From: Casuarius casuarius
Lineage: Eukaryota > Chordata > Aves > Casuariiformes > Casuariidae
Length of the DNA stretch: 64,000 nt
Reading direction: 5' to 3'
NCBI GenBank assembly: GCA_003342895.1
Contig: PTFA01000302.1
Coordinates: forward strand, 883,959-947,958
The position numbers and the translations under genes are program-made. Shown here piece by piece: positions 26,760 through 39,294 of this stretch. Each line of letters begins with the position of its first letter. Within the stretch, counting starts at the first letter, position 1. The notes under the pieces are model-generated. The model was not told where the DNA came from. It saw only the letters and a program-made list of their open reading frames with translations, and ran no database searches.

Positions 26760-27330
26760 TCAGATCCTCAGCTTGCATTGTAGTGGAAATAGCAGCAGAG
26801 GGCGGCCGCAACTCACAGGAGCGCCAGGCCCTTGGCATCTCTTCTGCTGGCAGGGAAAGACCCGAACTGGAGATGGTGCAGGCTGGCTGCGGGCCAGAGC
26901 GGGCTGCACACAACAGCTTGTGGGGACGTGAACACTCTCATTTGCAGCCTGTCGGAGAACAACTGGTCTGGGGGCGGCTGGGGGGAAAATGCACCTGCGC
27001 TGCAAACTCCCAGGGCTCCGGGTGTCCTGGAGAGGCAGAGAGCATCCCTCCTGCAGGTCCCCGTAACGGAGAGGGCTGGGGCGCCAGGCCAGGGCTGGAA
27101 GGGCGGCGATGGCAGGGACAGGGCGAGGGAGGACTGCATCGCAAAGGGGGTGTGGAAAGGAGGGCAAGGGAGGGGAAGGGCTGGTGCCCGTGGGCGGTAG
27201 ACCAGCTGCAGCAGTGGGAGACGCGGAGATGTGGAGGAAAGGAGGGTTTTGCAGCAGAGCTATGCCATGTTCCTCTCCAGCGATGTAGTGAGGTCTGCGG
27301 CAAGAGGGAAGGCCCAGGACCCAAATGCTG
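26760..27330. promoter_or_regulatory. GC-rich, CpG-enriched patch, about 570 bp
   Basis: G-rich on the plus strand, with roughly 26 CpG by eye and a NotI site at 26802-26809. Several overlapping open frames (for example 26750-27391 plus and 26760-27344 minus) exist because stop codons are rare in GC-rich DNA. None gives a recognisable protein. It could be an intronic CpG island or an alternative first exon of PALM2 or of an antisense RNA. I see no clear core promoter. Confidence 0.35.
27162..27180 (+). other. G-quadruplex motif in GC-rich patch
   Basis: G runs of 3, 3, 4 and 3 with loops CAA, A and AA, inside the GC-rich segment at 26760-27330. Confidence 0.75.
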
Positions 27331-30065
27331 CCTGCTAACCCCATTGCCTACCTTCAGTGGTGTGTTGCCTCTAAGGCAGTCACCTTATTGAGCTATGAGA
27401 GGAGAAATCTGAAAAAAACAGCCCTTTCCCACAAGCCCTTTGGATTGCAATGTTGAAAAAATATATTTAAACAAACTATAACAAAAAGGAACAAGGTTAA
27501 ACGAAATAAAACAGAAACTAGGGGCTTGGCAGGAGAGGAAAAGAGGAAGAACAGCAACACAGAAAGAGAAATCTGTGGGAGCTGCTAAAAAGCAGACAGC
27601 TTCAATAACCCCGAGAGCTATCAGTCCTCATGGTTCCCCTTAAGAACAAGCTCAATCCATCTAACTGCAGCAAAAGGGAATGCCTTTCTGTTCCTTCCCC
27701 TCCCTCTCCTATATCCCGGTAGATAGGAAGAAGGGAGGCAGAGTAAATATTTTCCTTCCTAATAAACAACTGGTGAGTGCTCCTTTGGCTGCACCTCAGC
27801 CATCTCACAAGCAGCATCCACTGCACGAAATCAGCCTGGTCCTGAAAAGCAGAAGTGTAGCTAACCGCTGCAGAATGGCTGCTTAGCGGAAAGAAAAGCA
27901 GCAGCAGGAGAGGTTGTGGAGCAGCACTGGTGATATGATTCATCACTTCGCCTTCATTCTCCTTTGGAAGATCCCTTCCCCACCTGCAAAGGTTTCTCAG
28001 TTCTTTATTAATTGTAGATTTACATCCCGCAAAAACTGGACTCTTGCTCTCCAGGAAAAGCTGGAGAAAAATGATATTTTCAAACCCCTCAATTTGCAAA
28101 ACCTTTCATCATAGTCACATAAAAACCATGATTCAGCAACCCCAGGGCAAATGGACACATTAACACACTTCTATCCGCTCCAGGCAATCTCTCAGCTAGC
28201 TTCCCTCCCACAGTAGATACAAAATGCTATTACTTATTTCAAAGTCATTTTTCTGTGAAGGAAAGAAAAGCCTTCAAAGATTTACACAGAACTGGATAAT
28301 GTCCAAAACACATGTGTTCAGATCAAAACAATCATTTCTTCTGAAATATGCAGCTCTAAAAACGGTTCTCAGTATATAGAACAGCATGAACTTTTCACCA
28401 GTAAATCTTAAAACAGGAAACACAGGTGAAACCAATAGGTTCAACCAACTGTTTAACTGTCTAACTACTATCAGGGAAACCTTTTCTTGCTAAAAATACG
28501 TCTAAGATCAGATTCACCCACACAGGTTTGTGTAAAATTTAATTTAAATACCTAGGAGCCAAACTGGATAAGACTAGTACAGCCCCTGAGAATCTGATTA
28601 CAACATTTTTGTGCCAACCTGTAAATGCTTTCACATATTTCAAAGCATACTTGAATGCTTAGATATGTATAGATTCCGTAATGATTATCCTCTTAAACAA
28701 GGACATTTGTATTTAGAAAAATGATTGAATGAATACCTACTAACCCATTTTCAGCCTTGTTCATGCACAGTCATTTAGGAATACATGAACAAGCACTTCA
28801 GACAGAGATTACTAATCACCATCCACCTCATTCCCAATGCAATGCCAGCTTTCGCTATTTCTTTCTTTTATTGTGCTGAAACCTTTTCAGCTCAGTGGCA
28901 TTAAAAGCAAAGACTAATGAAGAAAGAATCACCTTTCAGAAATGCTGTGTCATTGCATTAGATTGTTCAACTATCTCCTCCTTTGGGAGATGATGTGGCT
29001 CAGCAGTGCCTGCTAAGATGGAAAATTATCAATACATTCCTCATCTTATTAAAGATGCTAGTGTGATCTCTGCAGTCTTTACTGATGCAACAGCTGTAAG
29101 ACAAGCCACTTAATGAAGGTGAGAAGTGATTGAATACCACTGCTCTTAATGAGATATGACATTTTCAGGAGAGGTAATTTTGCACTCACTACAGATATTA
29201 CAGCTTAAAAATAAGTGCCAGAAATAAGGAATTAATATCAGACACAGTACTTTGCTTCAGGCTTTTTGGTTGGCATACTTTCCTGTACAAGGGTATTCTC
29301 GATCCAGCAATTTTCCAAAAGAGAAGCCACATTATCTCGCTTGCAACACGGCAAATCCAAAATGGCTTCACTGAAGTAAGCGAGTTCAGAATTTAGTCAA
29401 GGAGATCCAGAGTTTCAGTCCTACATAAAGTAATCCCTGTGCTCAAAGGAGGTCCCAGTGCCCTTGCTGGGGCCTGCCCAAGCACGGTGTCTGCAGCAGG
29501 GAGCCACTGTGAGAGCCATCCCTTTGGCTGAATATGTTCATTTGTCGCACTGTTTATTTTTGCAGGTGGTTCCAGTGCCCAGGAAACACAACACACACTC
29601 CTGTCCTCTGTTTGCATTTGCAAATTGAAAATGTGGATATTTTGTTTTCCTTTTTCCTTTTAAAATTTTTAAAGAGTGAAATAAGCACATACAAAATGCC
29701 ATGCAGCAGCAACCTCACAACTACGGTGTAATGGCCTACACTGCAGGCAAGAAATTTGTCTCATCCGGGGATTCCTGGTGGACTCGGGCACCGCAAGCCT
29801 GGACACCAGGATGTGGCTATCATGTACGCTGCTCTTTGCTTGCAGAGATTAAAGCATTTGTCAGCTACTGCAGTCCCAGTCCTGAGAGAGGGAAAAGTTG
29901 AGGCATAAAGGGAAGGACATTTCTCAGAGTTTAATTCTGAAGCACACTTGCTCTCTTGTATCTGCTGCAACAACGAGTTTTTGGCTTTCAGGTGACATTT
30001 CAAGCCTGCCTTTTCTCCAGAGAATGCAGAGAAAACAACACTGTGATGGGAGAGCAAGTCTCCTC

Positions 30066-30091
30066 TGTGTATGCGTGCGCATGTGTGTGCA
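30066..30091. repeat. Short TG/CG alternating tract, 26 bp
   Basis: Alternating purine-pyrimidine including ATGCGTGCGCATG. Confidence 0.85.
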
Positions 30092-31670
30092 ATTCTGGGT
30101 GATTCTTAGGTGTTGGATATTGGTCCATTCTGTACAGGTTTGGTACTGTTTTCTGTTCATGCTCTGTGACTTTTAAAAGAATGAATTTGACACACCAATG
30201 GTGTCACAGCAGTGTCTTTCAGTTACACGTGAGGTTTTGCTTTGCCTTAGGTAGTATCATTTTGACTATACCATGCATCATAAATCAGTCCTCTGTGTAG
30301 AAACCATGCACTACCAAAACTAAGAAAAAAATAAGCTATTAAGAACAAACAACTCCTCATACCCTGAGGTGAAACAAGTTTCCTATTACCGGAAGCTGTT
30401 TTCACTACACCCTTGCCACAAAGGGAGACCAAGCTAGGATCTTTACCTGAAACGCGATGCTGAACAATCATGAAAGACATTTCCTGACAGCTTCAATTGG
30501 AAAACACAGTGATTTTTGAGGCCACATAGTACAGCTTTCAGAATGATTGATTCTGCACATCTGTCAAGCTGCTGTGAGTGGCAAAAAGAAAAGAATAACA
30601 GGATTTTCCTGTCTGTAGGGTGTTTGCTCATGAAATTACTTGTCTGCGAGATGATACAGGGGAGTGTTGGCCACAGCCTACTTGCCACAGTAATGCTCTG
30701 TGGTTTCCTCATGCTGAGTCCCAGTGATGTTCCCCACATGTTCCTCCCCTCCCCTCCCCACAAATAATCCCAACTCGGTAAGAACTCAACGTCATGAGTG
30801 TTCCCATTGCATGTTTTGGGGTATAAATGTGGCACATGTACAAGGCTTGTGGCAGCTTCACTGCTTACTGAAAACACACACATTGTATATTCTCCTGCTA
30901 CAACATTTTCCAAAATTGGAATGTTATTTTGCTGGCCTTAGGCTGGGAGATATTTTTTTTTTTGGCAACAGCTCTTAGCTGAAAATCCTATGGCAATGAA
31001 ACTGGAGTGCCAGTTTCACTCTCTCCCTAAGTTAGGAATGGTATCAGCTTGATCCTCCGCCCAAAGTCCTAGGAGTAGCTTGTGAATAGCAGGCTTGATT
31101 GTCTGTGTAGGACCAGATCAATGGCTGGCCCCAGGCAACCCATCTGAAATGGCATTTGAAAGGGTGAATGGGGTTCTCCGATTTCCTGACCTGCATGCTG
31201 CCAGCTAGATGAAGCTTACAAGCCGAGCTCTGCTGGTGACATGCTATTGCTCTGCAGCAGCTGCTGCCTGAAATGTGTTTCTAAATTTAGGACTGCATTT
31301 CTGAGCCCATTCCAGGTGTGCCAACTCATAACGTACAGAGACCCTCAGACAAGTCAGAAAAACACTGAGGACAGCACAGTCCTCTTCCCTTAGGTTTTCG
31401 CTGTGACTTACTAATATTTTATATTTTCTCTGTATTCTTTGGGAGCTAAAAGGTTTAGCCGCATCTGAAAGTCTTAACCAAGCTTACAGGGTTTGTTATG
31501 ACTGGCATCCAGGATGAGCTCCTCCATCAATGATATGACTATCAAGAGCCAGATTTACAGTCTTAGGAGCAAACACGTGTACAATCAGAGCCTGGATCAT
31601 TTTATTCAGCTAAGGGCTGTTCTTTCTTGCTTTCTTTAGCAGCACAGTCCACTTGTGTCAACAGGCATCT

Positions 31671-31694
31671 ATTTTATTTATTTATTTATTTTTT
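31671..31694. repeat. (ATTT)n microsatellite
   Basis: About four TTTA units and a terminal T run. Confidence 0.9.
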
Positions 31695-33182
31695 GCACTG
31701 GCTTGCCACTGTCAGAATCTCAAGAATTCTGAAAAATGAAAATTCATTCAGGATATTTAAGTGGCACTGATGATGTCCTCTAAAGTACAGTAGGAGGCAG
31801 TTCTTACTCCCAAAAGCTCAGCCTCAAGTGTACAAAAAGTGTGAGAAAGATATATTACATTAATGGAACACTGGAAGAGAGATAGAGAAAAACTGTCAAT
31901 GTATCTTGCTCAAAGTCATGCAAGATTCCATGTCAGAGTAAAGACTTTAATCCTTACATTGTGTTGAGGTATCCAGGATGCAAAGAGTTGGTACTTCTGT
32001 TTCATACCAGTTATTAATTTTAGATTCTCCTGCTGACATACTGTAGTTGCTTAAAGGGTAGGTTTTGAAAATCTTTTTTTCAATATGTTTTCCAGGAGAG
32101 AGGTGGTTATTCTGGGCTAAAATAACTTCTGCCTATAGAGTTCATTTCAGTTAAGTGTCTGTACTTTTTGCTGACAAAAACTAGATCTACAAAGGGAAGT
32201 TTTGCTGGTGTAGCTATATTAGTAAAAAAGTACAGAGTAGGCATAATTTAACAGTCTTTGACATGAAGGACTGAATGACTTTTTGCTCAGCATGGAATAT
32301 CATGAGCATGCTATTTTTCTGTCTAGTCTTCTAGTTCAGCTACAATCTACAATATGTTTTTATGAATCTTTAAAATATCTATCTTACTTGATCTAGTTAG
32401 TCAGATCCAGTTAGTACAGTTAGTTCATCTTTTCCAATACATCTTTTCCTCAGCAAGTAATTTATTTTTGTCCTCTGCTCTTCTTTAAGGATTCAGGTAC
32501 TATATTCAGGGGAATCTCTCCTGATGTAGCAGAGTGAAGGTCAGCTACAGACGAGGGAAGGCAGATCCCTGTTCCAGCCCCAGCAGGCTCACATCGCTGA
32601 TACATGGGGTATTTCAAACTCTTGTCCATAGATTCTTTTACACAGGTAGTATCTAGCTAGAATCATTGCAGTATATACATTTATTTCACTGTCTCATAAC
32701 TATGAGTCCTTGTATGGTGGTCTTCAGTAGCTGAAGGACTTCTAAGGAAAAGCATGGATATAGTCCAAGTTTGACTCCAGTGCCTTATAAGTATGGACTT
32801 CCCTCCCACTTGCAATCGTCTTTGTAGACTACTAGTCGCATTTTAAAGTCATAAGCCATTCCAGTTGCTTGCTGATCAAGCTCCACAGCATGCTGTTGTT
32901 CAGCATATACCTCTATATGCTGATTACATGGGATATGAATCAATCTTAAAGCTCTGCTTTATCCAGCCTTGAATGCACAATCTTTGTTGGTGGCTTTGAA
33001 AAATACATTAGATTTTTCTTATTTTTTCTATGCTTAACGGTACTCCTGACACCCTTGTCAGGTCATTTCTCACCTGTGGCAATTATAACAGGTCACAGAG
33101 GACACTATGCAAGTCCAAATTTGAACGGCTTTTTATCTGTGCCCCTTATTTGTTTAATGCCTCACATTATCTCCACTTATTA

Positions 33183-33227
33183 CTCTCTCCCTCCCTCCCT
33201 CCCTCCCTCTCTCTCTCTCTCTCTCTC
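33183..33227. repeat. (CCCT)n(CT)n pure pyrimidine tract; sense-strand G-quadruplex motif
   Basis: Forty-five bases with no purine. Five CCCT units (33189-33208) give five GGG runs separated by single A on the minus strand, which is the PALM2 sense strand. This is a classical parallel G-quadruplex motif. The adjoining CT repeat also makes the region a triplex (H-DNA) candidate. Confidence 0.95.
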
Positions 33228-34094
33228 GGTACCTCATCTATTTCATTGCCTCTCTGAACATCTGTCATACCAAGTCAAATTTTCAGTTTGGGTTCTTATA
33301 ACAATCTGGCTCTGGGACCTGATTCCTCAGTGTCTCACACTATAGAGTCATATATCACTTCATCCTACAAAGTCCATATTTGTACATGGCTGTGAGCATG
33401 TCTTACATTTGTAACATGCTGATCTGAGTGCTCTGAATGTCCTTCATTGTTGATATGACCATATCATTCATGCATTATATTCTTGGATGACTACAAGCAT
33501 TTTTCCAACACCGAGGTTCCCTGTTACTACTCATTTTGCTGTTCTACAGAGAAGATGACACATGTGCCAACAGTCTATTCTCCACTCCCAAGTGCATCTC
33601 CTTGAGGCTTTTCTTTTTTCTTCAACTTCTTAGTAAAATCTGTAACAGCTGTCTCTTTCTTATCAATCAAGATTCCTGTCTGCATATCCAGTCTTTCCTT
33701 GTCTTCTGTGGATCACCAGCTGTGATTTGCATTCTTTTTTCCTTAGAATTCACATGCTGCAGTGGTTTAAAAACCCCACAGGGAATCTGACATGCTTTTC
33801 AGACTGCTGATTTTAAAAACAAGGCTTTGCAATGCCTACCAGGTGGCTCTAGATGCTGCACCTTTCTCCTCCTGTAACTGTACTTCTGCCTACTGAGAGC
33901 TAGCTCAGATCTGCAGAAATGCATGTAAGCGCTGACTGTTAGGAGGAAAGACAGGGCAGGGGCCTTGGGTATACAAAGACATGATGGACTAGATACAATA
34001 TTAATGGTCATTAATGACTGCATTACTGTAGCAGCCAGAGGCCCCAGTGTCGAGGGCTTGTGCAGGAGCATTAGGCTTAGATTCATCCTTTTTC

Positions 34095-34132
34095 ATTTCA
34101 GGCACTTAACTAAGGTGCCTATGTTCAAGGGA
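34095..34132. repeat. Possible dispersed repeat scrap, GGCACTTAACTAAGGTGCC
   Basis: GGCACTTAACTAAGGTGCC is itself an imperfect palindrome and matches the word set at 7205-7275. Confidence 0.35.
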
Positions 34133-34303
34133 AGGAGATGGGCTTACACAGGCCCTGGAAGTGATGCTCTTTTGTCATGGACTCCGTGGGGAGCTACAGG
34201 AGACAACGCCCTGCATTGTAGGTGGCTTATTTAAACGCCTGTGGTTAGGTAGGATGAATGAGTCTTTTGGAAGGGAGAGTTACCAGTGCGTCTTCTCTGG
34301 CTC

Positions 34304-34339
34304 TGCATGTGTGTGCACATGTGTGTGCATGTGTGTATG
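34304..34339. repeat. TG-rich alternating tract, 36 bp
   Basis: TGCATGTGTG-type units repeated three times with CACATG and CATG variants. Fully alternating purine-pyrimidine. Confidence 0.9.
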
Positions 34340-35284
34340 ACGTGGTGCTGTGTATCCTAGCCTTGCTAGACATGGACACAGCACATAGAAAGATGTTTAG
34401 AAAGGCAGATGGAAGTGCTTTGATTTAAGGTAAAGAAAGAGTAAATAAACACTGCAAAGCATCAACACAACAAAATCAGTTCAGGCTTCTGCCTGACTCT
34501 GTGCCCTCTCTTTGTAAACACGCTGCAGGTCTATCATCTCTTTCAAAACTCTGCATGTGCCTGTGCATGTCTCCTGTACACAACCATGCCTTTCTGAGAC
34601 AAAATTTCTGTGATTTCATCTCCTCCAGCCACCAATGGCTCTAAGGGTTTTTGACGAACAGTGTAGAAGGAACTGTTTAGTCAGGACTGTCCTATGGTAG
34701 GACCAGAACACAAGGAAAGCAAACCAACCAGCCAACTCCAACAAAGGTAAGTGTAACTGTAATGAGGAAAGAGACTAGTCCTTTTTGTTTTACTCAAGAA
34801 AATAATCCCACTTGGCCTATGGTAAAGATTTAATTCAGATGTAATGAAGCCAACAATTTCTATTCTTTATGCTGTACCAGAATTTACTGCTTCAGGAAAC
34901 CCCTGTCAGCTCTACTAGGCTTAAAAGAAGTGTGAAAATCTTGGAAGGTTTGCACACAGAGGAAGTGTAGGTATGATGCATGCATTATGAAGAGATTTCC
35001 CCATCTTTCAAGCTGCATCACTCAAATAGTCATGTAAATTATGGTTTTAGCTTTGAAATGTTAGTGCAAGCAAGGCTCTGAAGTCTTGCACTTGACTGGG
35101 CCTCATCTAGTATGTCAAGACAACCGACCATACTTGTACAGCTTGCAGCTTCCATGTTATTGAATAGCTGCTGTGACTGAGATTGTTCTTTTCTTCCCGT
35201 ATCTAGCTAAGAGATGTAACTGCCTCTTTCATGAGGGGCTTCAGCATGTGATCTACTGCACTGAAGTTTTTAATCCACTTAGAA

Positions 35285-35366
35285 ACTGATGCCAGTTTAC
35301 AAAGGTGTCTCTGAAAATCGGCTTCTATACACAGCCAAATTTAAGCCTAAGTGTCCCTTCTTTCTA
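35285..35366 (+). repeat. Possible dispersed repeat scrap
   Basis: GATGCCAGTTTACAAAGG, CTGAAAATCGGCTTC and TTTAAGCCTAAGTGTCCC recall the same repeat class. Confidence 0.4.
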
Positions 35367-38234
35367 GAGGAATGTGTCTCTTACTGTATAACATACTGAC
35401 ATGGATGAGATGTTAGAAACACTGGAGACCTAAATTCCTGGGTATGTAGAGATGGAGCTTTGGAATTTATTTCATATTTTGCTTCAAAATTAGGCTGATG
35501 GGTTTATCAAGGTTAGTATCTGGTACAAATACTTTATGAGAGCAGAAATAGCAGGTGTGGAAGTAATCTGTGCTCAAATTGAACAGACAGTCCTTTTGCC
35601 CTCCTCATAAGATGTTTAGGCATCATTAAATAGTTACAAGCTAGCAATGCTCAGGAGTTGTGGAAAAACCTGAGACTGCTACTCCTAAACCCATAATACC
35701 AGCACTTGAGTAACTGTTAAAGTACTGGCGTGTCATTCTGGTATTTTAAGTGTGGGCTGAGTTTCAGAATCTAGGCAAGAAGCTGTGTTATTATTTTTCT
35801 GTGTGTGTGTTTTTTTTTGAAGTCCTGCATCTAAATATGTTATAGCAAATGTAAAAACCCCAAACTTGTCGCCGCCCAGCAGCTCTTAACTCATTACTTT
35901 TCTGGGATCATGCTACAAGTCCTAAGTAATTCTCTAATCATACTGCAGAATGGGATCCTTTGGAAATCTGAGATTTCCTGTTGTTGAGGCCTTTTGCCTT
36001 GTTTTCCTTTGTTCTCTGTTTTCCTAAGAAATGTATCATATGTGAAACACACACCAGCGCAGGCAGAAGCTTTATGGGAGGTGAAGGACGTGCTGTTGTG
36101 GAAACCACAGTCCTTAGGGGCTGCCAAAATTGGAATCTGTGCAGCTTCAGCAGATGAGCTCTGATATTGATCAGTCTTAGCTGAGAAGCAGGCAGAGGGC
36201 TTGGGGATGAACAGCTGTTCCTGTGCAGAAAGCCTGGTCTTTCCTCATAAGGCAAGCAGAATTTGGAGAGACTGCCTAGCTATGAGGAGACAAGACATTT
36301 TTGATATTTAACTGTTTGAGAGCTCATCCGATGTGACTGTTTATATGGGCAGTGTGTGGGGGCTGGCTATATGGCAGCACGTCATGTTCAGTCCTGCCTG
36401 GGCTTTCTGTGCTGGAGGCTGGGCCAAGGGCCCATCTATGGATATGTTTGGCATCCTAGACACAATCCAAAAGTACTGGATAAACAACATTCCCTTTATA
36501 CCTGATCATTTTTTCCAGATGCCATCAATCTTGAACTTACAGAGAAAATCAGGCTCGTGTGTACCATGCAGTTGGATGACATTCTGTTCTCTTCACTAGC
36601 ATGCACTTCAGTAATGGTTCAGATCTCTTTGGAAGCTCAGGCTAAAGCAAAGTTGATGAGCACCTTGTTAAGGAGAGCATTATGGCACCTCTGGTCCTGG
36701 ATTTGCACTGGCTGCTTTTGGGGAGGTCTGAGCAGGTGGTTCTGACATCAGATGATCCCGCTCTTTGAAGTAGTGCACTCACATCTGTCTTATGTGCTCT
36801 CTTTCTTTATCTCTCTCGCTGTCATGCAAAAAATATTAGTGCCAGTTCCAACAGAGACTGAGTTATAGTCAGAGCTCCCAGTCTAAGACATGCTAAGGTT
36901 TTAATCTTAGGAAGAAAAAGTAGGAAACAAACTGCAGCATCAGAAAGGAATAAAAGAATAGACAACAGGAGAAGGGAAAATCTTCAAGGAGCAGTAGTCG
37001 CCGTTAAGTGCAGCTGAACAACATGCATGTATTTGCTGGACTTTACAATGAGAAGAGAATTTAATAATAACAGAATTTAAATTCCAGCTAGCACCATAGA
37101 TCTGTGAAGCACTCATTGGCTATTAGTAAGATAGCACAATAGTAAGATTTTTTTCTGCATCTCAGACTCAACTTTGCGAAGGATTTCTTTTCTGAACCTA
37201 TCCCAGCCTCTCTGATAATATCCAAATATGAGTATTAAAGTGGAACTATTCAACCATACTAATGTAAGCAAAGGACAATTCTGACAGCTTCAGAAAAGTT
37301 TCACTTTAGTTGGGATCTGCCTCTATCTAGACTGGGACTCCTGTCTCATACTTGGTAAATGGACATTAATCGAGCATAGTAAAACTACAGAGAGCCATGC
37401 CCAACCAAAACACCTGTTGCTCAAGAGATGTAGCTATCATATCTCTTCCTCTTAGACTGGTCATGTCTCCCACATAAGCTAAGAAGGCATCTCTGTTTTG
37501 GTCCATAAGGTAAGAACTTTTCTTGACTGCAAGTTCCTCTTGTTCTAAAGCACATACTACAGGTATCATTTAGTTCAAAAGATCTTGAAGATACTTTCAA
37601 AACATCATACAAGGCCATAGCACCATAGCAGTCTGAGATGTTAGCTGCTGGGAAGCAGGGAGTTTCTGCATGTATCTACCACCCACCCACATCAAAACAG
37701 ACACCAGCAACCAGCAAAAACATGTGTTTGTCCTAGGGAAGAGCTTACGAGCTATGCTCAGAAGCACAGACCTGCCCTTGCTATCATTAGCCTCAGCACT
37801 TTCCCTTCTTAGGAGGGTGCTGAGAAAAAGCAATCTCCTGGAGGGAACACAAGCATTGCTCACCATGAATGTACCCCTGGGTGAAACACTCCATAACCCC
37901 AAAGGGCTTTTGCAAATATTAACTACTGAATGTGCCTGATACTTGAGCAGCTCTAAGTAAAGGGCAGGGGACATGCATACCACTGCTTTAGTGTTTCACC
38001 TCCAAGAGCTGTCAAAGTGCCAAATACTGTGGAAGGAGTGGGTTCATCTGCTAAAAGGTCTCTCCTGTTTCTCCAAACCATGTATGTTGTTTGGAGATCC
38101 TCTTAAAACCCTCTGCTCTAAGTTGTCTGCTTGGTTCACATGTGCCAAAGCCAGTTCTGCTAAAGCTATGTGGAAGAAGCTGTAATTTTTCTCTCTTTCG
38201 AGTTGATGGGCACCTCCTCAGCCAGAGTAAACAG

Positions 38235-38290
38235 ATGTATCTCCATTGATTTCTGAAGGGATATGCCGGTTTACTGAGGATTTAACTCAG
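38235..38290 (+). repeat. Ancient dispersed repeat, opposite-sense version
   Basis: ATCTCCATTGATTTCTG, ATGCCGGTTTACTGAG and GGATTTAACTC follow the order of a common sauropsid dispersed repeat (CTCCATTGACTTC, then a GTTTAC block, then GAGGAT). Confidence 0.5.
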
Positions 38291-38733
38291 TGGGTTACTT
38301 TTTTCCAAGAGCACAGCTTTAATAAAACTGGTAACAGTGATCATGAAATTCCTATAAACAGGATCCCCATCTCTTGCAGTTTATGAAAATCCTGTGCATT
38401 TGTGGCAGGCCAAAGAAAGCCCAGTAGAGTCCTGATATTTCATGCTGGTGTTGGTCATCAAGTAAGGAAATATTTCACAGAGTTATTTCATGTTGGCACA
38501 CTGTGTGAAAGTTTCAGAGAAATGAAAACTCTTCACTTTTTGTAGTAAACACAGGCCGCCAGCAAATACTATAATGTAATCTAGTAAAACAAAATAATTT
38601 TAGAAGCTTTTCAAATGCTGAGAAGGAACAGCAGGCTGTGGGTGGGCTGCTTCGCTCTATGAATGCTGTCTGTTAATACCCAGATGTCGAATGCCAACTT
38701 TCCATTCACTGCTGCAAAATAACAGACTGTCAT

Positions 38734-39294
38734 GTGGTAAAAATAACCACAGGAGACATACAACACATTCCAGTGCTTGTTCACCTACAGCACATAATCA
38801 AAAATGTGTCTGTGGAAGTTCTGTATCAATGCTCTCTGTATCAATGCTATACAATACATTTTGGGTTTGTGATTCAGAGAGAAGGCAAGGAAGGGAAATG
38901 TTTTCTGTTAATCTGTCATGCTTTTGTATTTACTCAAAATCTAAGGCAATTGCAGAAAACAGGAGATCACATTCTCACTGTGTGGCAAAAAGAAAGAATT
39001 GCAGAAATGACCTGGGATCTTTATGAGAACAAGGAGAAACATATTAATGTTAAAGCTTCTCTACAACTCAGAATGGTTTCTGCTAAGAGACCTTGTAAAT
39101 CCACTTCTGGCTGTGCTGTGCCATATTTACAATGGTACAACCAGCCTTGCAGCCAGGAACCTAATAATGCAGCAATGGCTTTCCAACCTCCCCTCTATTG
39201 GCGGATTTTCAGCTCATTTAAAACTCAGTCAATGTTGAATAAAGAGTCCAATCACCCTGTTAAGTCCACAGACCCTAGCAGTTTTTTAAAGTAA
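38734..39294 (+). other. Longest isolated open frame in AT-rich sequence, 186 codons, unrecognised
   Basis: Open from an ATG for 186 codons in AT-rich DNA where such length is uncommon. It includes an in-frame duplication (LYQCS/LYQCY). It shows no domain, signal peptide or membrane segment that I recognise, and no polyadenylation or promoter context. It lies antisense to PALM2 in a long intron. Chance is the most likely explanation; a small exon set or a degraded retrogene is possible. Confidence 0.12.
38821..38850. repeat. 15-bp tandem duplication
   Basis: CTGTATCAATGCTCT is followed directly by CTGTATCAATGCTAT. It lies inside the 186-codon open frame at 38734-39294, where it duplicates five residues in frame. 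Confidence 0.95.

Larger units (their letters stand above)
27331..33182. other. Intron sequence, mainly AT-rich
   Basis: Holds the TG/CG tract at 30066 and the ATTT repeat at 31671. The block at about 28880-29200 is AT-rich, repeat-free and rich in TAATGA/ATTA words. No exon found. Confidence 0.5.

Noticed and set aside
26750..27391. 213-codon plus-strand frame and overlapping 194-codon minus-strand frame as genes
   Set aside because: Both lie in a GC-rich patch where stops are rare. Neither peptide has a recognisable domain, and frames are open on both strands simultaneously.
33183..33227. CRISPR-like or minisatellite array
   Set aside because: It is a simple pyrimidine microsatellite with no spacer structure. 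The genome is vertebrate.
32700..33800. Possible decayed gene or Penelope-like element on the minus strand (short Cys-rich peptide YKCKTCSQPC near 33410)
   Set aside because: Only a few residues fit. Stops interrupt every frame and no second landmark was found, so I cannot support a family call.
37366..37618. Minus-strand frame beginning near a GTAAGA site as the missing PALM2 exon
   Set aside because: The translated peptide bears no resemblance to the expected LEQEI/KEQIILEKLKE-like paralemmin sequence, and the splice-like site is on the plus strand.
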